Positions 23,511-34,165 of a stretch of 64,000 bases of DNA are shown here, in pieces; the first letter of the stretch is position 1, and each line of letters begins with the position of its first letter. Source of the stretch: Galbula dea (lineage: Eukaryota > Chordata > Aves > Piciformes > Galbulidae); the NCBI GenBank assembly GCA_013399015.1, contig VWZX01001062.1, positions 1-64,000 of the forward strand, written 5' to 3'. The translations under genes and the position numbers were made by a program. The notes beneath the pieces are model-generated. The model saw nothing but the letters and a program-made list of their open reading frames with translations, had not been told where the DNA came from and searched no databases.

Positions 23511-25350
23511 AGGAAATCCCATGTCAGACTGAACAACATTGTCTGAGGAACACTGGTTCCTCCTCACAGCAAAGCACAGCTCCTGGAGTTCTCAGAGCTT
23601 TTCTTCTTTTCCCCTTACCCAGTTTGCAAACAGCATAAATTAGTAATCAAAAAGATACAGCCCTCTGAATCTTTTATGATGGTGTGAGCAGAGAGGAATT
23701 TGCAGACCAAAGGCTCTAATACACACATATTTGTAAAGGTCTTCTTTGTTTAAGGAGCAGAGTGAAAAGGCTGGAGGCTTGTCCCTCCCCTCACCTGCTC
23801 CTTGTGAGTTAATTACAATCTCAATAAGCTCCCTGTCTCAGGGTCTTTCTCCAGGGCACTTCCTCACACAGCACCACAGATCTACATCAATTATCTCCCA
23901 AATCCCTTTTATTGCTTGGCTTTCAAATACCCACTGGTAAAAAAATAAAGTTGTGCCAAAGCCCGAAGAAGCCTGGAAATGCTGCTGGAGCAGAGATGAA
24001 GTGTGTGACTCCTGATTCTTCTGCTACACCCTGATGCCCCTCAGCCTGGCAGCTGCCTCTGGCTCTCCTCAGTAACAGAAACCCAGGGCAAAAACGGGGC
24101 CAGGGAAGCACCGGTTACAGGGTCCTGCTTCCTAAAATCGATGGGCTCCAGGATTTCCTGACCTGAAGGTTCCACCTACTTCATTAATAACCACCAATGG
24201 ACTTCTAATAAAGTTGCACAGTCCCATTATTTTATTTACTTCAAATCCATTTGTTCTTCCAGTCTCCTCAGCATCCTGTGTGGGTGAGTAGCACAAGTTC
24301 ATTACCTGCTGTGTGACAAAGCACTTCCTTGTGCTCTTGTCTTTCTTAACTCCCTGCTTTGACTATTTCTGGATGCCCTCTTGGTTTTGTATTTCTTTCT
24401 TTCAAGGCTGAAGGAGCCACAGGGCTCTGGGGAACCAGCAAGGCTCGCCCCCAGCAGTCAGACAGGAGAAACCTCAGGTTTTCTCCAGGACAAGCTTCAG
24501 AAGTGTTTGGTGGGAGAGAGATGCTCCAGCCACCAAGTCCAGGTCCTGCAATCCCTGCCAGCTTCTCCGAATCACAAAAGGATCCTATCTTGTCAAAGCT
24601 TCCATCACATCCCTGTGCACGAGGTCCTCACAGCAGCTACAGAGGGCAGCAGCACTAACCCAGCACAGCCCCAGCTCCACAGGAACACAAGCTCGTGGAA
24701 GGAGAGGGAAACGAAACAGAGGAGTGGGAAGTAAAACAAAACCAGACTGATTTGCAGAGATGTCTGAGCCCTGGTTCACAAAGAGTTTCAGAGGTGCTTC
24801 CCTAGCTCCAGAGAAATGAAGCCACTGTTCCTGGGCTCAGGTCCACAAGCACCAACACTACCTTTATGTCCAAATCCTGGCAACGGTGGGTGCACGTTGC
24901 TGGGTTGGGGTTAATTAGCAATGTGTGTGACAGTGCTGAACACAGCCCTTCCCTGCAGAGGAGGGAAGCATCCTCCCTGCTGAACACACCCAGGTCCACT
25001 GCAGAGAGGCAGGGATGCTTTTCCTATGAACCTCTGAGAGAAGACCTGGCAAGGATGGCACCAGACCTGGGAGACCTTCCCCAAACTTCAGTCTTCTTCC
25101 ACTTCAGAAAGGGGGAATAAAGTTTACATCCTTCAGTTCAGCTTTGATAAGGGACTGTCTTACCCATTTCATTTCTTTTTCATTGCTTTCTTTCCCCAAA
25201 AAAAGAGAAAAGAGTTGGGGATGGTGTGGGGGAGGTTCAGTGTCTCAACTAAAAGAGAATAAATGGAAGGGCTGGAGGTCTTCCTGATTATTAATTAAAC
25301 ACTGGTGGACTGAAGACTGTCTTATTTTTCCTTGATGTATTTTGTTTCTA
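23511..25350. other. Unique non-coding stretch, no gene seen
   Basis: No gene is supported. The segment 24190-24330 is AT-rich, with TTCATTAATAACCACCAATGG at its start, and may be weakly conserved. Overlapping frames at 24359-24779 occur on both strands without known motifs. Confidence 0.42.
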
Positions 25351-25461
25351 TTTTGGTTTGTTTGGGGTTCTTTGGTTGGTTGGTTGGTTGGTTTCTTTGT
25401 GTGGGTTTTGTTGCTGTTTTTGTTTGGGGTTTGGCTCGTTTTGTTGTTTTTCCTTCCCCCC
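25351..25461. repeat. Adenine-free G/T tract with (GGTT)n core
   Basis: No A occurs on the plus strand for 111 bp. The core is about five GGTT units at 25372-25394, followed by GTGTGGGTTTTG, TTTGGGGTTTGG and a C-run. The minus strand reads as A/C-rich AACC and AACAAAACC units, possibly an expanded, degenerate poly(A)-type or A/C simple repeat. Confidence 0.88.
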
Positions 25462-26369
25462 ACACCCCTCTGACTGCACTGCTCTGCTCAAGTTCAATGG
25501 GGTTTCTCAGAAAAGCAGACTCCAGTCACTTCCCAAGCAAAAAGAAATCGTACTGGCTGCAAAGGTATCAATATTTCATCAGGTCTTTGTTCAGCACTGG
25601 TTTTAGCTTTTCTTAATGGTACACTTTACCAGGCAGCTTTTTCATACATCATTAAACAGCAGCTCCAGCCCTCGTGCCCTGGTTCTGATTTACCGTAGAT
25701 AGCCATGTTTAAGATCACATTAAACACCACACGTGCTCTCAGCTATCTGAGCAACACCAGAGTAATGAACAGTCAATAGTCTTACTAAATTAGTATCCTT
25801 TGGAGCTCCTGTTCCTGAATCTCATAAGTATCCTTGCTCCTCTGGTGAAGGCAATTCTAATGTGAAACAACGAATTTAGTGTCTAATCAAAACTTAGGGG
25901 CTCCTTTTCCCTTCTGACTTTCAAGAGGAAATTCTAGACATTATGCAGAATAGATCCAACACTTCCAGCCTCAAGCCCTGCAAGACACTGCTGAGTAATT
26001 ACCAGGAGTGATTAGGATGCCAGGGTCCAGCTGCATGCTAACAAAACCTTTGAGGGAGCTGAAGGCAGAAGAAGTGTTCTGGGCTTACAGACATTCCAGT
26101 GAGAAAACATGGTCTGAGTTGACTCTCCAGTTCTGCCAGAGGCTGTGAACAAGACACCACATAACCTGTTTGTACCTCCAGCTCCTCTCTGCAACGTGTC
26201 ACCACTTCCTAATCCCAGCCTGCTTTTGATGGTGTCTGTCTAGCAACACAGGAACAGTATTCTTACAGTAAGGGTGCAGCACCACTGGATCCTCATCACT
26301 GATGTCTAAAAACGTTGCTGCTGTCAACTGCAGGGGTCCTGTTAACTAGAAGGAGACAGGAGGCAGGAG
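25462..26369. other. Unique non-coding stretch, no gene seen
   Basis: No coding or mobile-element signal was recognised in this interval. Confidence 0.45.
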
Positions 26370-26469
26370 TTCAAAACCAGATGTGGTGGTTGGGGATGTG
26401 GCTTAGTGGCATGGTGGTTGGACTTGCTGATCTTAGAGGTCTCTTCCAACCTTAATGGTTCTACGATTC
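26370..26469 (+). mobile_element. CR1 LINE 3' end fragment, plus strand
   Basis: A 100-bp CR1 3' terminus: GGGGATGTGGCTTAGTGGC, then TGATCTTAGAGGTCTCTTCC, then AACCTTAATGGTTCTACGATTC, a degraded octamer tail. Severely 5'-truncated, with no ORF2 sequence. Confidence 0.92.
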
Positions 26470-28339
26470 CCCCTTAAGCTGTAAGAGGCTGGTGGAACTG
26501 ATGCTTCCTAAGATGCCCTTCAGTGCCCATTCTCCCTTTGATCCAGAAGCTGTACCGAGGGGAATGGCGTCAGGAGAGGCTGCTGCAGCAGGGAGCAGCT
26601 TCATCAGCATGCAGTGACCTCAGCCCAGACCTGGGCTAGGGTTATTGCAGGATATCATGCACAGCACGAGGTCCAGCCCAGGGTAGAGCACAGCTGTGCT
26701 CAGAGATCACTGCTGGCAACAACCATGTGCAGCAACAGGCTTTCACCCAAAGTGCTTTGAAGTCAAGAGAGAAACATTATTGATTACAGCAGGCTTTGGA
26801 TGAAGCCAAAGCAGAGGAAACAGAACTGATACTTATCATAAAGAAGGAGGTTGATTTTCTTTCCTGCCTCTGATTGATTTTGTCATTCACTTGTGATTCC
26901 TTATGACTTTCTCCTGTCCAAGGCTTAGCTAGAGAGCCTCTGAGACAGCAATTGATCAGTGACCGTGTCTGAAGAAGAGAATTACTTTTGTGTTTTCCAT
27001 CAGCCCTTGTTTTGTTTGGGCTCTTAAAACCAGAACTCCAAACTCCTTTTCATGCCCAAATCCTGCAAGGACATGTACCTTTGACTTTGCAGGCAGTTGT
27101 TTGTCAGCTCTGGATTCAATAGGTATGCAAAGCAACTGCACAAGCCTTTGCACGTTTGGGACCTTGAGAGCTCAGAGTTCTATTATTAGCAATAATTAGC
27201 ACAGACTAACCCACAAGGAGAAATCAAGCTAGGGCTTTGGTTTAATTTCCTCTAGTTGTGAAAACAAACAAACAAACAAAAATCCCTAAAAATAGTCTTG
27301 ATAACCTGAAGGCTTCATTTTTTCCAGGGATGCCCCAGAACCACTTGCACTCTCTGAAGGCCACAGCCCCTGGCATGCAGACAGCAGGTCTGAATCCCCT
27401 TGGCTTATACGGCCATGGACTTGATGGGAGAAAAGGGAAGAGGTTTCCTAACCTTCAGTGGTAGGAAGGCTCCAGTTTCCTTCATCCCAACACATAAATC
27501 CATATTTGCTCTTCAGCTGACAAGCCTGTGAAGGGTTTATATATCCTTACAGGACTACCCAAGGTTCTACATATTTTTCATCCTGCTTAGCAGTCCCAAC
27601 TGTACACAAGGCTTAAGGTTCCCGATCCATCAAGCTGTCAGTCTTGCTCCCTGCATGGAGAGAGGTTTTGGCTCTAGTTTGAGGTTTATGAGCAAGATTA
27701 AACCAGTGATAACATTGGGTTCACATTTAATTCTTCAGGATAGCCATGTTCTTACAAGATTTCGACCCCAGCAAGACAGGAACTCTAGGAGAGGAGCTCC
27801 TCTCATGAGGTTTCTGAGGTCTGTAGTGGTGGCAATTGCCTAAGACACATCCTGATGATTTATTCCATCTTATAAAGACATCACAGAGCACAGAGGGTTC
27901 TGGTTGTCTCACTGAAAGCTGTAGGAATACAATTCTATAAACCTAAAACTCCTACCCCTACAAAATGCAGGGAACTATTGGATCTGGGTGGGGTGGGGAG
28001 GTCAAGCCCACTCCCACTTCTAAGGAACCAACACTTTCCTGGAGAAGATGATATATCAGTAGGATAGACTCTTTTCTCTTTATTGGCTATGGAAGATCTG
28101 AGGAGACGGGATAGGATTTTTTATTATTGGTTGTGAAATATTATTCAAAAACTTAAAAAGCAAAATATAACAAAAAGGGAAAGGTATTTGTGAGCCAAGT
28201 TCATCCAAAGTCTGAGAGAGAGATCTGGGAGGTTACTGCAAACACTTTACAGCAATATTCACTCAACCATTCCCTCATTCCAGTTTTGAAGGAATTAGGT
28301 TTAATTATGTTTTCACCTTTCCTGTGTTTCCTTCTTGTC
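26470..28339. other. Unique non-coding stretch, no gene seen
   Basis: A small (AAAC)n repeat lies at 27260-27281, and a G-rich GGGTGGGGTGGGGAGG motif at 27986-28001 is one G short of a classic four-tract quadruplex. No gene was recognised. Confidence 0.42.
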
Positions 28340-28446
28340 AGTGCTCTAGTGAGTAAGTCTGCTGGCAGCAGTGTTGTNGGACTGGATAGGACTGGATCTG
28401 AGGGGACTAGTGCTCTAGTGAGTAAGTCTGCTGGCAGCAGTGTTGT
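28340..28446. repeat. Duplicated 38-bp segment flanking a single N
   Basis: The 38-bp segment beginning AGTGCTCTAGTGAGTAAG occurs identically at 28340-28377 and 28409-28446 (period 69). The only ambiguous base in the window, N at 28378, directly follows the first copy. The intervening sequence has GGACTGGAT twice (about 28379-28397). Identical copies beside an N suggest an assembly seam or an under-resolved tandem repeat rather than an old duplication. Confidence 0.9.
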
Positions 28447-30895
28447 CAGAGGGACCGACCTCTAATGAAGGACTGAGAAACTCTCTCAAGTACATCTGCT
28501 GTGAATATTCCACCTGGATCCCTGCTCCTAAACACTGCCTTTACCCAGGGAGAGAGAACTGATGCTTCACAGCCTGTTGGAGCAGGCAAAACCAAGCAGA
28601 CCTTGAAGGCACGGCCCAGGCAGGGGACAAGGAGCAGATGACCTCACTCAGGGAACAGACACATCCCAAGTGGCACTGGCACAACTTCTGCCTCTGCCAC
28701 GCTCACACAAATGGGGAAAGCCACTGCTGACCTCTCTGGGAATGGGTGATGCATTCAGGAGCAAGAAACAAAGAGGTGAAATAAAGAAGTGATTTATGCC
28801 TAATATTTAGCAAAAGCCAAGCTGAGGCACACGTGTGGCAAAACCTACAGGAGGCTCAGCCTCTCTGGAGCCTTGCCCTGAATGCTGATGCCACTGAAAA
28901 TCCAGAGCTGCTCCTTCAGGCTGAGCAGCCAAAGGCAGTCTGGGGTGCAAACAGAAAACACTGCCATACGCATCTCTGGCCCCAGAACACAGCCCACTAG
29001 CCCCGACTGCAGCTAGCCTGGGGATTCCCAGGCCGAGGTGGGTGTTCATGTTCTCATTCTAAAGGTGCGGTCCCTGCTGGAAAGCCCTGCCCCTCCTTTA
29101 CCGGCTCCAAGGAGGAGCCAGGCTGTGACACACACAGCTGAGTATCTACACCAACTTCACAGCCACATCTGTAACCCTTCAGGGAACTCCAGTTTCTTGC
29201 CAGATGGAGAAGATAGAGGAAACGATGCACTGCACATGCTCAGGTCACAAGAGCTGGACGTATAAATGCAGGGGATGCTGCTACAAAGGGCCAGACTCTC
29301 CAGCTGTTGTGTATCAGCCCAACTCCATCACAGGGCTCCCTAGTTTTCAATCTGGAACACAACTGCTTACAAAGAAGGTTCAGAATCATTTCCTCAGCTC
29401 AGACTCTTTACCTTCCTGACAGTAGCCAAGGATGGGTTGAACTATGCAAAGGAGAAGGAGTTTTAAGGGTTGTCTGGTTAACAGCTCACACCTCAAACAG
29501 CATTTTTGGATACTGCTGTCCAAACCTGTGTTTTCACTTGGTGTGGTCTGGGCTGAAATAGAAGCTCTAATAAATGCCAAAGAAAAGGTTCTTCTGGTGG
29601 GATCCAGCCACTTCCTACTGCAGACTAGATCCACCCAAGAAGTCAGCTAGACTATGCTGGCTGCAAGGAGACTCCCTGGAAACCATCTGATAAATGAAGC
29701 CAGAAACCTCTCCATTCCCTAAATAGCCCTGCACTATTGCTAAATAAGGACTATTTAGGGGTGAATGGCTTCAGAGAGGGATGGCTGGGAAGGGAAGACA
29801 CAGGTATCATGACAGCTGTGTGCTATTTTAAGAACCTTTTCCATGGAGAGTGTCTCACATGGAGACAACCACATCCATCACATTCAGGCTTTCAAGGCAC
29901 ATAAACTAGGCTGTCACTCTCTGGGCAAGCCTTCCTCTTTCTGCCCTCTGTACAGAGCCCCTTTTGCACCATAAGATGGATAAAAGCTGGCTAACAGCCT
30001 GGAAAACCCAGCCTCAGCTTAGCTGGTGCTGTATCTCTTCCATCAGCTGGACAGATCAAACAGGTAATGCTGGACAACTGATTTCTGTTAGCAGAGAGAG
30101 CTGAATGCAGGTTTGCATCCCTCCTCCTTTATGGTAAGATAAATGGCATGACAGAAGGCAAAATTGCTTCCTGTCCTCCAAGAAAACCTAATGTAAGGGA
30201 AAATAAAAGAAAATCAAACATGTTCCTCTCATTGCCAATAGCTGCATTAACTTCAGTTGCAGCAGTCTGTTCTGGATGAAAGGGACAAGAGATAAAAGTA
30301 AGTGGAGATAGCACCCCTCCACCTCACACCAGATGGGCAGAGTTCTTCTCTCAGCAGGTTCTGCTGAAAGCAGTGGTTATGTCTGTGGCCCAGCAGCATA
30401 AGCTCAGCAAAAAGCAGGGCTCTGAGCTACCTTGCCAAGTCTGGGTGCCTGCAACATAGATTTTAATCTCTGAGTGAGCTGAAGACTCTTGCTTTACACT
30501 GACAGGACACCTTATCCTACAGCAGCCATTTGGGGCAGCTCAGATTGAGCCCAGGAGGTTCTGCATTTCTTTCTTGGCTATCAGGGAAGTCTAGACATGA
30601 CATCCCTGTACAGACTTCTGCAAAACATGTGCCCACAGGCAGGTGAGGTGAATGCTAGCACAGACAATACTCAGAGCCAAAATCTCTTTCCTTTCCTTCT
30701 CATGGTGCCTAGTTAACTTCCCTTCTGGTACCACTGTTGCTGGGGATGCCAAGCTGAGAATGAACACAGCTCCTGGTATGCTGATGCTGGATGGCAGACC
30801 CAGAGGTAGCAAAGAAACACAAACAGATGGAATAAGAGTTTAAAAACATAATTGCAGGTGTATTCTCAGACATGGTTGAAATGGGCTAATATGTC
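28447..30895. other. Unique non-coding stretch, no gene seen
   Basis: Apart from the inverted repeat at 29717-29760, no feature is recognised. Short overlapping frames are present on both strands. Confidence 0.42.
29717..29760. other. Inverted repeat with MEF2/CArG-like arms
   Basis: The arms CCCTAAATAGCCCT (29717-29730) and AGGACTATTTAGGG (29747-29760) pair over 14 positions with one C/A mismatch, which becomes a G-U pair in a minus-strand RNA. The loop is 16 nt and carries a third CTAAATAA. The CTAAATAG cores resemble MEF2 sites. It is too short for a typical microRNA precursor. Confidence 0.7.
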
Positions 30896-31163
30896 ATGGA
30901 ATCACAGAATCCTTTTGGTTGGCAAAGCCCTCTGAGATCATCCAGCCCAACCACCCACCCAGCACTGCCATGCTCACTGCTAAACCATGGCCCCAAGCAC
31001 CACAGCTACATGGGTTTTGAACACCTCCAGGGCTGGTGACTCCACCACTTCTCTGGGCAGCCTGGGCCAATGCCTGAGAGCCCTCTTGGGGAAGAGATTC
31101 TTCCTAATATCCAACCCAAACCTCCCCTGGCACAACTGGAAGCCATTTCCTCTTGTATTTTCC
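30896..31163 (-). mobile_element. CR1 LINE, 3' end, minus strand
   Basis: The reverse complement of a CR1 3' end. On the plus strand it begins ATGGAATCACAGAATCC (octamer tail) and continues with GAGATCATCCAGCCCAACC, CTGCTAAACCATGGCCCC and TCTCTGGGCAGCCTGGGCCA. The minus-strand peptide contains HWPRLPREVVESPALEVF, close to the CR1 ORF2 C terminus. It is the same subfamily as the 16541 copy and is 5'-truncated. Confidence 0.95.
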
Positions 31164-31874
31164 AGCATGGAAAATCAGAGCAAACTAGTTCCTATGTTGC
31201 ATTTCCCAAGTCCACTCTCACCACGTCAGCCACCTCCCTTGCAGACTTCTTTTGTTCTTAGAAGAAAAGCAATGTCCAATTTCACCTCAATTTCATTTCT
31301 TCTGAAACATAAGATTTGAACCCAGAGCTGATTTGTCTCCAGTGGCTTCCTGCTAGACCTGCAGTGGTTGCAAGCTTGGACATCCCCTGCTAGCAAGCAA
31401 GGAGCCAGCTTTACCTTGCCAGTGCTCCGCTCCTCTTCACAGCACTTGAATCACCCAGCAGAACTGGCACAAAGCACTGATGCATCAGGCCCATCTCGTG
31501 GAGTACACCCACTTAATCAGGTAATCAACTTAATCAGGACACTTCCCAAGGAACCAAATTAAGCCTAATGACACCAAGTGGCAAAGGACTGCTGCTTAAT
31601 TGGGATAGTAATTCTGCTTATGGTAATTGGGATGCCTGCAGGTGATTAAATGGTACTGAGCTAAAGGAGAGAACGATCTCTGTGATGCTCAGAGGCTGTC
31701 AGTGATTTCTCTGTCCTCAAAAGCCTCTGTCAACAGCAGATCAGCAAAACACAACTGCTATAATCCCCTCACTTGGGCACTGTTGGAACATTCATGATGG
31801 AAACAGGAACATAAAAGCAAAAGGTGGAAAAAAACCCCAACCCTAGAGGCTCCTTAGGTTGGTCTGAATCTGAA
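31164..31874. other. Unique stretch between two CR1 copies
   Basis: Contains the homeodomain-site cluster described separately at 31511-31655 and an AAAAAAACCCCAACCC tract at 31828-31843. No coding sequence is recognised. Confidence 0.42.
31511..31655. promoter_or_regulatory. Homeodomain-site cluster, candidate regulatory element
   Basis: Three TAATCA cores begin at 31514, 31522 and 31531 (spacing 8-9 bp). They are followed by CCTAATGA (31564), an exact 10-bp direct repeat TAATTGGGAT (31597 and 31624), GTAATTC (31609) and GATTAAATGG (31644). This is a dense homotypic cluster in about 145 bp. Which factors would bind, and whether they do, is unknown. Confidence 0.35.
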
Positions 31875-32090
31875 ACAGAATAACAGTACCCTGAGCTGGA
31901 AGGGACCCACATGGATCATCAAGTCCAACTCCTGTCTATGCCCAGGACAACCCCAAAGTTACCCCATGTGTCTTAGAGCACTGTCCAGATGCTCCTGGAA
32001 CTCCAGGAGAGCTGGTGCCGTGGCTGCAGCCCTGGGGAGCCTGTTCCAGTGCTCCACCACTCTAGGGCTAGTACCAAAGAACCCTACCAC
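31875..32090 (-). mobile_element. CR1 LINE, 3' part, minus strand
   Basis: On the plus strand: GAGCTGGAAGGGACCCACA, ATCATCAAGTCCAACTCCTG, then GGGGAGCCTGTTCCAGTGCT. The minus-strand peptide contains VVEHWNRLPRAAATAPALLEF, a CR1 ORF2 C-terminal variant unlike the other copies, so it is a different subfamily. 5'-truncated. Confidence 0.92.
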
Positions 32091-33815
32091 CAAACAACAG
32101 TCAAACCAAACCCAACCATGGCTGTGGCTAATGCTTCCTAGCACAGCAAGAGTTCAGGGAGGTGGAAGCACTCAGAGTCAGGGAGAACCAGGACTTCTCA
32201 GAGGTAAGATACATGTGAGGAGCAAAGGAGGCCACAGAACTGCTTCCTGTGGTTTCCCATCCTGTTTTAGAGCACAGAAGTGAGCAATTTGCAAAGTACA
32301 AAGAAGGAAATGGCTGACATAGGACACTGCCAAATATTTCTTGTAAAAAAAACCAACTTTGACATCTCTAATTGCTATCCAGAGTAAGCATGAGATGTTC
32401 TGAAGTGAAAACCAGTCCTTCCTTTGAAATCCTATTGGAAATAGTCAAGGTCTTTTGGAACTAGGTCACTGATGCCACAGCAGCTGGCAGAGTCATCACA
32501 CAAGGCATGGAGGAGCAATGTTTTCAGAGTCCAGACTTCAATGACTGGTTTAAAGTGCTTTTTGCTTCCAAGTGGCCACTTTGGACCCTTCAGACAGCCA
32601 AAAAGCAGGGTCTCACAGAGCACCCCTGTTAAGAAAACAGCTTCCTCATTCACAAGAAGAGAACATCTCGGTTTACTGCACTTTTCCTCAGTCACTGTAA
32701 TGTTTGCCTAGCCACCAGAACCTGTACACATTTACAGCATGTCTCTGGCTCCTCTCTTCACTGCTTTACATGCAGATCTAACCTTGTTACCTCTCCTGCT
32801 CACCCACCCAAAGCACTGGACCTTGATGCCCCCTCATACCACCTGCTTGCAGAGCACTGCTGCATCAAGAGCTGCATTCCCTCACAGCCACCATGAGCAA
32901 ATGACAACCCTGAAACCCTCTGCCCTCAGGGTTTACCCAAGTGAAGAGTAACATATCTCACTTGTCACTTCAGAGCAAAGAAAGGGGAATGCAAACTAAG
33001 ATTTGCACACCTAGAGCTCCAACATGTGTGTGAAAAGGGAGGGTTTGGGGTAGGAGATTTTGGAGCTAGTTTTTCTATCCTGCTACTAGGCTACTTTCTT
33101 GTTCCTGGGCTTTGCTTTGCCTTCCTCCTTCCTTCCATCACACACTCCATGACCCAATGTGTGCCATAGGCACCTGTGTGATTTCAGGTAGGTTGTTCTT
33201 TACGTGACCCTTAGAGCTGACTCTTATGAAGGATAACTCAGTCTCACTTCCATGAGCATTTAACCCACCTGGTCCTGGTTTATTGCCTGGTCATGTTATG
33301 AGCTTCATCAGAGGAACAAAAGGAGAGTGTGTGCAGTGTGGGAGTGGAGGGGAAGTTCAGATTCCCATTATCCACTTCCAGAAATTCCTGAGAAAGGAGT
33401 GCCAAGGGTAAAGGAAGAAAATGAAGCCCTAGGAGATGAACTCTTAAGTCTCTAAACGCCTCCAAACAGACAGACAGACCCTCTGCCCACTTGATCTCCC
33501 CCCAGGAGGATCTCCAGCGGATCACCAACAAGGAACAGCTCTGACATGCTTCCAAAGCTACAGCCTTTGCTGGTTCCCCCAGGCTCCAGGAAGCAGCCAG
33601 GCAAAGGCTAATGGTTCCTAACTACATTCTCCCAATATGGTCAGAGAGGCTAAGGGAGCACTGCTGCAGTTGTGTCTGCTGGGAGACGCGGTTTGCCAGG
33701 TGAGCTGCTGGCCTCAGCCCTCCCTCTCTCCTCTCCGGGCCGCTCTGCACCGCCTCTGCCGCAGCCAAAGTGGCAGAGCAGTCACTGGTGAGGTGACCTC
33801 CTCCCCCCCTTAGCA
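32091..33815. other. Unique non-coding stretch with one GC-richer patch
   Basis: No gene is recognised. The patch at 33686-33766 has about seven CpGs (GACGCGG, CCGGGCCGC, ACCGCC, GCCGCAG). It includes CCAG|GTGAGC, a donor-like site, but the possible exon upstream is tiny and has no good acceptor. Confidence 0.4.
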
Positions 33816-34165
33816 CTTCCAGAAGACAATAAACAAATCCTCATCAATAGATCTTCCAATCGAGCCCATTTTGGGCTGCTTAGCAGAGAGCATATCTAGT
33901 CCTTTGTACACATATTTGTACAAAGTGTTGCCTGTAATTTTAAAGACGCTTGCCTGGGGGAGGTTTCCTCTCTCCATTGAAGTCCCCTTGATTTACTGTA
34001 CACAATATGTTACAGCTTCCTTATTTGCTCCTTTGGGACAGTTACTGACAGTAAATCTCTATTAAAATATTCTTCCATATGGTTGCATGAAAATTTTATT
34101 GCAGTGAGCCCGAGGCTGAAGGTCACAGCTGAGTAGCTGCAGTTAAGGATTGCAGTCTATGGACT
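33816..34165. promoter_or_regulatory. Candidate conserved non-coding element with two inverted repeats
   Basis: AT-rich and repeat-free. It carries two perfect short inverted repeats: AGCCCA-TTT-TGGGCT (33863-33877) and CTTTGTACA-6 nt-TGTACAAAG (33902-33925). The second pairs two SOX/TCF-like ACAAAG cores in opposite orientation. Downstream are ACTGTACACAATATG and GAAAATTTTATTGCAG. No frame looks coding. The enhancer reading is inference. Confidence 0.38.

Noticed and set aside
27986..28001. G-quadruplex motif GGGTGGGGTGGGGAGG
   Set aside because: The fourth tract has only two G, so it fails the standard four-by-three rule.
33686..33766. CpG-containing GC-richer patch as a CpG island promoter
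   Set aside because: Only about 80 bp long, far below island size, and no start-site or open frame linked to it.
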